A DNA stretch of 64,000 bases from Luidia sarsii (Eukaryota > Echinodermata > Asteroidea > Paxillosida > Luidiidae), in NCBI GenBank assembly GCA_949987565.1, contig OX465111.1:14321249-14385248 (forward strand), in the 5' to 3' direction. This document shows, in pieces, positions 56,761-64,000 of the stretch. Below the pieces are notes generated by a model, which had not been told where the DNA came from, made no database searches, and saw only the letters and a program-made list of their open reading frames with translations. Every line of letters starts with the position of its first letter. The stretch's first letter is position 1. The position numbers were made by a program, and so were the translations under genes.

Positions 56761-59126
56761 ATCTACTGGTGGAAGCAACTTCATTATCAGTCACCTTGTG
56801 ATGCAAGGACAATCCAAAAACTATGCCCTCCATGGCTTGAGACATCACGGCCATTAGGATAGCCTAATGGGAGATTGCTGATGTTTGAAATTCCTGTCTG
56901 CTATACAGTACACGCACGCTCAGTTTACAGAGGCATCAGGAGAAAATTGGGTCCACACGGAGCTTGATCTCCGTTTACTGGCAACAGTACCGGTATAAAC
57001 ATGTACATGTATGCCTCAGATAATTGCATCCTGACATACTACACTGAGTACATATTTGCTTCGTTGAGGGACACCGGGAATTCTCAATGAGTTGACCAAA
57101 TGCTGTACCATGTCCAAGACTGTCAGTGAATACTGAGTTACATTTTTATGGGGTTTTTAGAGAAATGTCACAAACAATAACCGGGATACATTGTGTAGTC
57201 CACAGCACACTGTGGGGATGAAAATTGATTCAAAGTCTTCTTTTTTTCTAAATCCGTCATCATCAAGGATCCATGTTGACACCTGGAAATTTGCTCTTTA
57301 GACCTGGCTGGTCCATGATCTAGACTTCTAGATAAGATGCAGTATGCGTGTGTATACCCCTGTAAGTTGTAACACATTCAGGCCGTTCCTGCTCTCCCCC
57401 CTAAACGACATTTCGGTATTTGGATCACAATTTGAATCGCGATTCAAACTCCACAATTTTTTGGGTTGACACAATTAAGAAACATGATAATAAGTGGGAT
57501 TGGATCAATTTGAATCGTGATTGGGAGTTGGGACTCCACTATTAGTGCGAATTAATAGGATTATTTGGCATGCAGTGCAGGTGGGAATAGTCTGTGGAAA
57601 TCGCACCATTTTCTTTTAATCCCACAATGCTCCGATCGCGCTCTGACTGACAGGAAGTGCCGTAAGGTACATGTACATGTACACATGTAAGAGTCGTGCT
57701 TGTTTATTTCATTCACCATTTGACAATTGTTAACTACAGTACAATCGGCTAGCAATTTGCCTCACAATTCTTTGGTGGGTGGGGAAGCGAGTAAATAAGA
57801 AACAGGTTTTGAATCTTGATCAAATTGGTCCTATCATCAAGCATTTAACAGTTAGCTTATTTCAAGATACACATGTACTGGTACATGTTCATACATATAT
57901 GTACACTACATTAGTACATACCGGTAGTAATGTTCGTAAAGTACTTAAATTAAAATGTTACATTGTACAATTGAATTGAATAATGATATTGTCCATGTAC
58001 AAGTTGTACATTGTACATACAGGGACACCGCACTGTATACACATGTGACACGTAAACATTTACATGTACCTGTACCAGTACAAATGAATGGGCAAGTGTA
58101 CATGTACCATGATGTAATGTACAGTGTACTCTCAGTCTCTCACTCTGCATAATATCAAAATTTACGTACACATACATGTATAGTGCATGTACATGTACAT
58201 CGACACATGTATAAATAAATCCCTGAATGCCGAATGCCAAGAGTAAGTGTATTTGGATGGAAGTCATCATTTCCACCATTCAAGGTTGTAAATTGGAGGA
58301 TAAGCTGATAAACACGATGCCACTTATCAGCAATAACCCCTGGGAGCCCGGCCCCTCTCATCTAAGACTCTCCCCCACGTCCCTCCATCCCCACATCCTC
58401 CCATCCCACCCCTATCACCCAATCCCATCAATTTCCAATTCACGATCACGTACGAACCAATGCACCCATTATGCTTGGCTCTCCCCCAACCAGCGACTCC
58501 CCCCCTCCCCCTGCCCCAGCGCCTTCCCCATCCACCCATCCCACCCCAAACCTCTGCACAGCAAAATCATAAACAGCGCATGTTGGCATTTTGGGCTGAT
58601 TCCCTCCGATCCGATTTTGTCCGAGTCAAGGTGATGAGGAGGAGTGAGTCACAGCCCGAAGACAGTCGGTGAGTTCTTGTGGCCAGCCAGCCAGCCAAGC
58701 CCACTCAAAAGTCCACTGCTGGCGTGACAAATTCTATCCACTTAAAATGCAACCCGAGTCCAACCAATATTTGTATGAATCAAGCCAGCCCGGATATCCA
58801 CTTGCTTTCCCTTAGAAAGATTTTGTGCAGTGAGGCTCGCTGGGAGACTAATTTAATTTCTTGTCAATCGCTCAGCATTTGGAATTCATGAAATATTAAT
58901 CTTTTGCATAATTAACTGCGAGAGTGAGTCAAATGTTATGTTACAGTACTTCCTTGGTGAAGAAATCTCTTTTCTTTTTTACTTCTCTTTTTAAGAATTT
59001 CTGGTATTAATGAATGAATAGGCCTGTGCATACTACATGTACATGTGGTGTACATGGTGTACTTGACCACATGTTCCTCTGTGCACCTTGGGTATTTCTT
59101 GTTCTAAGCTGGATTTCATGCCATAT

Positions 59127-59493
59127 TGAAGCCCCTTGGTAAGATCGAAAAACAGAAAAGTTCACAGATTTACATGAAACTTATACAGTTTGAAGATGGT
59201 TATAGTAGAAACCTCTCACTGAAAAAAATTCTCCCTAAAATGTTGTATTTTGGGAAAAATGAGTAAAAGAAATAGTTTACGTCTCACCGAGATCTAAACT
59301 ATTTTTCGGAACAGTACGGCGTTGAATGCTGCATTTTCGCGAAACAAATGAAGCGGTTTTCACAATTTTCTTGAGACTCGGTTGGCAGATTCAGCTGAAA
59401 TTTTCACAGGTGCACTATTTCATGCATATGTTGGATAAGACAACATGCGGATGCTATTCTTTGACCTCGACCAATGTTGTGTAGGGGCTTTAA
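59127..59493. mobile_element. TTAA-flanked MITE, copy 2
   Basis: Same orientation as 25889-26264 and nearly identical along its length. The left end has lost about 9 bases (TTGAAGCCCCTTGG); the right end is intact (CCAATGTTGTGTAGGGGCTT then TAA). Confidence 0.9.
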
Positions 59494-60119
59494 CCAGTGT
59501 ATTTTTTCCTTATTTTATTTCGTAAATTATGTAGTATCATACACAGATAATCTATGAAATATAAACGTGGGAGAGGAAAGATATTTGCGAAGAATTTTTT
59601 CAATCAACTTGCCTGTATACATGTCCAATCGGTGCACATCTTCATAGACTGACATTAAGCCTGTTGTGCTGTAGAGGGCAATCCTGGTTATTACGCACAA
59701 ATCCTCACTCAGACTTAGGCATTAATAATTGATCAGAGCGAAACATGAGAGCGTATTTCCTGTCGCTGAAATTACTTCCACACTAACGACCAGAATTATA
59801 GTGCTGTGAATGTACATGCACACCTTGATGGTCAGATCAACTTTCCACAGATTTGGTGGTTTTATATCTTACTTTGATTAGCCAAGATACATTACATGTA
59901 AAGTACATACATTGTACACGTGTATGTACATGTACACTTGAGCATCGCCAGCATTTTCACAAACTGGAAATCCATCCAGGCACCAGAAAAGATGCATTTT
60001 TTTTATAATAACCATTTGAAAGCTACACTGTACAAGTACATATTTCAGTCTGACTTTCAATGGGTGATGTTGTGATACAGTTGTCTATAAAGATGACAAA
60101 AATGACAACATTATTTAAG

Positions 60120-60355
60120 GTGATACCAATTTCCATCTTGACATGTTTTTGAAGTACTGTACAAATAAAAAAAAACTGTTGCAAATTGCTCACTGACTAA
60201 AATGGCCTACAAATACATGTACATGTACATACACATGTACATAAATCTCAAAAAGTTAGAGGGCTTGATGTTTCGATCCTAGCAGGACCTTTCTCAAAGG
60301 CAAAGGTCCTGTTAGGATCGAACCATCAGGCCCTCTAACTTTTTGACATGTTTAA
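60120..60355. repeat. Family A element with about 40-bp foldback
   Basis: Left arm about 60251-60293 (AAGTTAGAGGGCTTGATGTT, TCGATCCTAGCAGGACCTTT) and right arm about 60304-60343 (AGGTCCTGTTAGGATCGAAC, CATCAGGCCCTCTAACTTTT) are near-perfect reverse complements. Confidence 0.88.
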
Positions 60356-60389
60356 AAATCAAATACACAATACCAAAGCCAAATACATG

Positions 60390-60440
60390 TACCATACATG
60401 TACACACTGTAAGTACACATGTACATGTACATGTACATGG
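60390..60440. repeat. GTACAT hexamer cluster
   Basis: ACACATGTACATGTACATGT then ACATGG directly beside the foldback element; another run lies inside it at 60215-60243. Confidence 0.8.
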
Positions 60441-61456
60441 TTCTGATAATCCTAGCAGTTTTCATATTTCAGAGGCAAATTTGAAATATTATGTGCCCTA
60501 TCAATTTGGCCTCTGTATCGTGCACGTCTGCACTCTTCGTTGGACTAATGTGCTATGGAGAGGTTTTTCACCTGACGTCACCTTATCGCCAAAGGCTAAT
60601 CAGTATGTCCACAGGAGCAGTCAAAATCCATGGAAGCGAATGCAAATATCGAATCTGAGTATTTCCACAATTGGACATTTGATGACTCGAAGGCGCGCGC
60701 ATTCCACGTACTTTCGCATGAATGGAACGCTGACTGTCAAATAGCATGCGACTGAAAATACACAAACCCATCTATACACAAACCCATCTGTAGCCATTTG
60801 CCCTGCTCTGAGACATGGGATCGGAGTGTCTTGGATACACACAGGGCCAGAGAGGCTCTCAGCAGGAACTCCCAAAGAAATTGAACGGAACAATTAAAAC
60901 GTAACTCAAGACTCACGATGGACCCTCCTATGGGGCACAGGAAAGGGGATGTGTTTCCAAGAGAAACATAATCAACCAATGGCTATTTGGCAAGGCTGAC
61001 CCACCACCATAGACTCTGCTTGTAATAGTAGTATTTGATGGTTGGATGGTAGCGCACATGGAGTGGAACGTGATCCCAAAGGTAACATCAGTGCGGTTAA
61101 TAGACTGAGAACTGAGGAGATTCCACCGATATGAGACATTTCCTTCTTTAGTCACTTGAATCATGGAGGCTTGAATCAGTGTACGGGCAAAAGATACTTG
61201 CACTGTGGTCGATTTCACCAAACTCGTAGTAATGAACCTTTGATTAATCGCAAGACGATGAGCAATTCACAGAAACCATAAGTATGGCCGAACACAACTT
61301 ACTGTACGATGGGTTATCCATCGTAAGTTGAGTTACGATTCATTTTAAGGCTTTGTGAAATCCACCCCTAGACTGCTAAGCTTTTGGACCAAGTGCCAAC
61401 TACAGTGTACATGTACAGTACATGTACAGTGTACAGTACGTGTACATGTATGTATG

Positions 61457-61544
61457 TACATGAGGTCTCATCTGTGCCATCTACTGCACATGTACTGTAC
61501 ATGAGGTCTCATTTGTACCATCTACTGCACATGTACTGTACATG
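61457..61544. repeat. 44-bp tandem duplication
   Basis: TACATGAGGTCTCATCTGTG then CCATCTACTGCACATGTACTG is repeated once with two substitutions, inside a hexamer cluster (61400-61590). Confidence 0.9.
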
Positions 61545-61954
61545 CATGTACTGTACACGTGTACATGTGTACATGTGTACATGTATACATATTTTCATGC
61601 ATGCATTTAGACCAAGAAACATACACTAGGTGTATAGAACATATTTTTATGTGAATTCTGCCTTCAGCCAACTAAAAGTATTTTGGAACATCCCTCCACC
61701 CTCACACCACCCCCCAATATTGATCATACAGTAATTAAGTTACACATGACACATAGCAAGTCTCTTGTCTATCTCTCCGTCTGGACAGTCCCAGATAGAT
61801 TGGGCATTATGTCCACAGTCTGGCATCCTTGACGTCCAAGCGCTGAAGACAACTGAGCTGAGCCGCCCACTCATCGGGATGAGGCTGGCCCACATTACAC
61901 GACCGACTGCCTCGCAAGACAAGACTCAACGTCTGTGAACAGACAGACTGGCGA

Positions 61955-62625
61955 CCCTCTCCCCCTCTCTCTCTTCCCCATCTCTCTCTCTCCCTCCCTA
62001 TCCCTCCCGCTCTCTCTCCCTCTCCTCCTCACTCTCTCTTTATCTCTGTCTCCCCTCCTCTCCTCTCTCTCCTCTCTCTCCCCTCTCCCTGTCTCTCCCT
62101 CCCTGTCCCTCCCCCTCTCTCTCCTCTCTCTCCCCTCTCTCTCTCCCTCTCTCTCTCCCTCTCCCTCCCCTCTCTCTATCTCTCTCTTCTCTCTCTTCCC
62201 CTCTTTCTCTCCCTCTCCCTCCCTCTCCCCCCTCTCTCCCTCTCCCTCCCCTCTCTCTATCTCTCTCTTCTCTCTCTTCCCCTCTCTCTCTCCCTCTCCC
62301 TCCCCTCTCTCTATCTCTCTCTTCTCTCTCTTCCCCTCTTTCTCTCCCTCTCTCTCCCTCTCCCTCCCTCTCTCTTTCTCTCTCTCTTCCCCTCTCTCCC
62401 TCTCTCTCCCTCCTCATCTCGCCCTCCCTCTCCCCTCTCTCTCCCTCCCCTCTCTCTCTTTCTCTCTCTCCCCCTCTCCCACTCCCCCTCTCTCTCCCTC
62501 CCCTCTCTCTCTTTCTCTCTCTCCCCCTCTCCCACTCCCCCTCTCTCTCCCTCCCCTCTCTCTCTTTCTCTCTCTCCCCCTCTCCCACTCCCCCTCTCTC
62601 TCCCTCCTCTCTCTCCTCCTTTCCT
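61955..62625. repeat. CT-rich tract
   Basis: About 670 bp of CTCTCTCTCCCTCCC type with longer period units such as CTCTCTCCCCCTCTCCCACT repeated near 62465-62595. Open frames on both strands are low complexity. Confidence 0.97.
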
Positions 62626-64000
62626 CCCATCGATGTGTCATCGGCTGAGGCAGCCCCGATACAGCCGAGGCACTTGTCCAGCAAAAACAAACTCCTGCCG
62701 TTTAGTGGAGCAGTGAGCTTATGGGATCAACACCCCAACGTCTCAAATAGCAGCTCGGAAATATCAGGAATGGCTGCTCCGCAATCATCTTTGCATCAGT
62801 CTGATACTGGCTGGGGACAAGCATGAGGGATTTTTTTTTTCTTCTAGTGGCATTCCGAATTTTCGTCAGGCAAAGAAACTAAGAAAGATTCAACGTTACT
62901 TTTGGATGGCTGGCAAGGCATGTACTAAACTGCACATACATGTACCGACACTGTATACTGGTCCATGACTCCATGTACACGTACAGTTTAAAATGCATTG
63001 AGTACTAAATAATGTACTAGGCTTTTGTAAACTGTGGAAAGTGGAAATGTATGCTTAACAAATTGCCAGTAGTAAACAGTTGATTATTATCAAAAGAGTT
63101 TGTGGACTAGTCATGTTTTTCTCCGAGCGAAGAATTCCACGACGGTATTGTTCGTAATTGAAACGAAAAACCACTCAATGGAAAATTCAACTTGTGGCAA
63201 TTTCATTTCTCTGGAATTGTCAAACTGAAAATGATCACAAAATGATCCATCATGGTGGGTTTGTGGGACGGGTGACAAAAAAAACTAATTTGGCTGCAAT
63301 TACCGGCACCAGAAAAGAAATAGTCCTGGGTTCCCATTAGGGACCACAGGGGGGGCCAAATTCACAGAATGCTCCCAATCTGCCAGGGAAATTAATCTTG
63401 CTGTTGCCTTAGTGCCCCATCGGCCACCAAATTCTTCATTGTCATCATGATGGAAATCAAGAGATTTATCATGGCAAACAGAATGTGGAGGAAAACAAGT
63501 ATTGTCGCACAACATGCCGCACACACACGTGGGAGGTGATTGGGGCAGAAATACCTCAGATCCAACAGTCCATGACCATGGCATGACTTTGAGTGAAAAT
63601 GGATGAAATCAGACTTTTAGAAACTTTGAAACAGAATCTGAATTCTGAAATGACACATTATTAGCCGTGACTTTTCATGAAACTTAGGCCTACGTGTACA
63701 TGTACACAAACAACAAATCCATGCAGGTATGCATGTTTTGCTGTTAAGAGTTAGTGCTACTTCAATACATGAACATTGTATGTATGGATGACACTGCAAC
63801 TGCACCAAAAAACCCCAAAACAACGTACACTGAACCTGTAAGTGTAATGCACATTTAAAATTGATACAGTAGAGTGACTGTGGGAACTGCACCAATTACT
63901 CTACATGTACCGGTACATGTACACTGTACAATTGTACACTGCACATGTACATGTAGCTCTGGAGCAAAAATGATTACAAACCCTTCCCCCTCTATCCACA

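Larger units (their letters stand above)
54521..64000. other. Non-coding interval
   Basis: No supported exon to the right edge. Contains hexamer clusters, foldback elements, the 19-bp minisatellite, TTAA MITE copy 2, a tandem duplication and the CT-rich tract 61955-62625. A 97-codon minus-strand open frame (60928-61221) lacks support. Confidence 0.4.

Noticed and set aside
56046..56862. Three overlapping plus-strand frames rich in CYS/VAL/TYR (YSVTCTVFCHM)
   Set aside because: The 19-bp unit lacks stops and shifts frame each copy, so all three frames are open; no protein is implied.
60928..61221. 97-codon minus-strand open frame (includes TDVTFGITFHSMCATIQPSN)
   Set aside because: Peptide looks plausible but no good splice borders, codon bias or family match was found; kept out of the gene list.
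62635..62826. 63-codon plus-strand open frame starting MSSAEAAPIQPRHL
   Set aside because: Sits at the edge of the CT-rich tract, with no splice signals or homology.

Overview
The window is non-coding-rich genomic DNA from an animal. It has spliced exons with GT/AG borders, tRNA-derived SINEs, several families of short inverted-repeat transposons (MITEs), minisatellites, and kilobase-long (GA)n, (CT)n and pentanucleotide tracts. Nothing resembles bacterial gene packing, operons or CRISPR arrays. A self-complementary GTACAT/ACCGGT hexamer repeat is scattered throughout. Together with TTAA- and TA-flanked MITEs, this suggests a marine invertebrate, probably a deuterostome (echinoderm, hemichordate or amphioxus). 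That placement is an inference from repeat style; no species can be named from the sequence alone.

The best-supported gene lies on the minus strand and runs right to left. Two adjacent exons (6818-6924 and 4864-4987) join in phase to encode a complete SAM (sterile alpha motif) domain. Further small exons can be placed with matching splice phases upstream (9560-9626, 18787-18887, 28600-28671, 38760-38802, possible start exon 45442-45600) and downstream (2635-2683, 775-892). The gene leaves the window at the left edge. Only the SAM pair is strong. The other exons rest on splice signals, open frame and phase, and some may belong to other genes. Two more minus-strand candidates lie further right (51105-51168 and 54455-54520), the latter weakly resembling the first helix of a RhoGEF (DH) domain. 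I could not assign the protein to a named family.

Layout: 1-10 kb holds the 3' part of the SAM gene, two minisatellites sharing a GAATATTC core, SINEs and a fossil MITE. 10-24 kb is mostly intron with hexamer-repeat clusters, a purine tract at 11.3-11.6 kb and a perfect 22-bp hairpin at 14.0 kb. 24-34 kb contains three long tracts (CT-rich at 24.1-25.2 kb, GA-rich at 27.6-28.5 kb, GGAGA/GGGCA pentamers at 33.4-34.2 kb) and one copy of a TTAA-flanked MITE. 34-46 kb carries a TGATGG array, a 360-bp MITE, a pogo-like MITE, a GA/GACA tract and a GC-rich segment next to the possible start exon. 46-64 kb holds a PIF/Harbinger-like MITE, two CT-rich tracts, a 19-bp minisatellite at 56 kb, the second TTAA MITE copy and large foldback repeats.

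Most long open frames here are by-products of low-complexity repeats whose units lack stop codons, and they are rejected as genes. The candidates for something new are the repeat structures (foldback family, TTAA MITE, hexamer network, hammerhead-core-like motifs), the possible frame-switching 49-bp exon of the SAM gene, and a local duplication that carries a splice-donor region.
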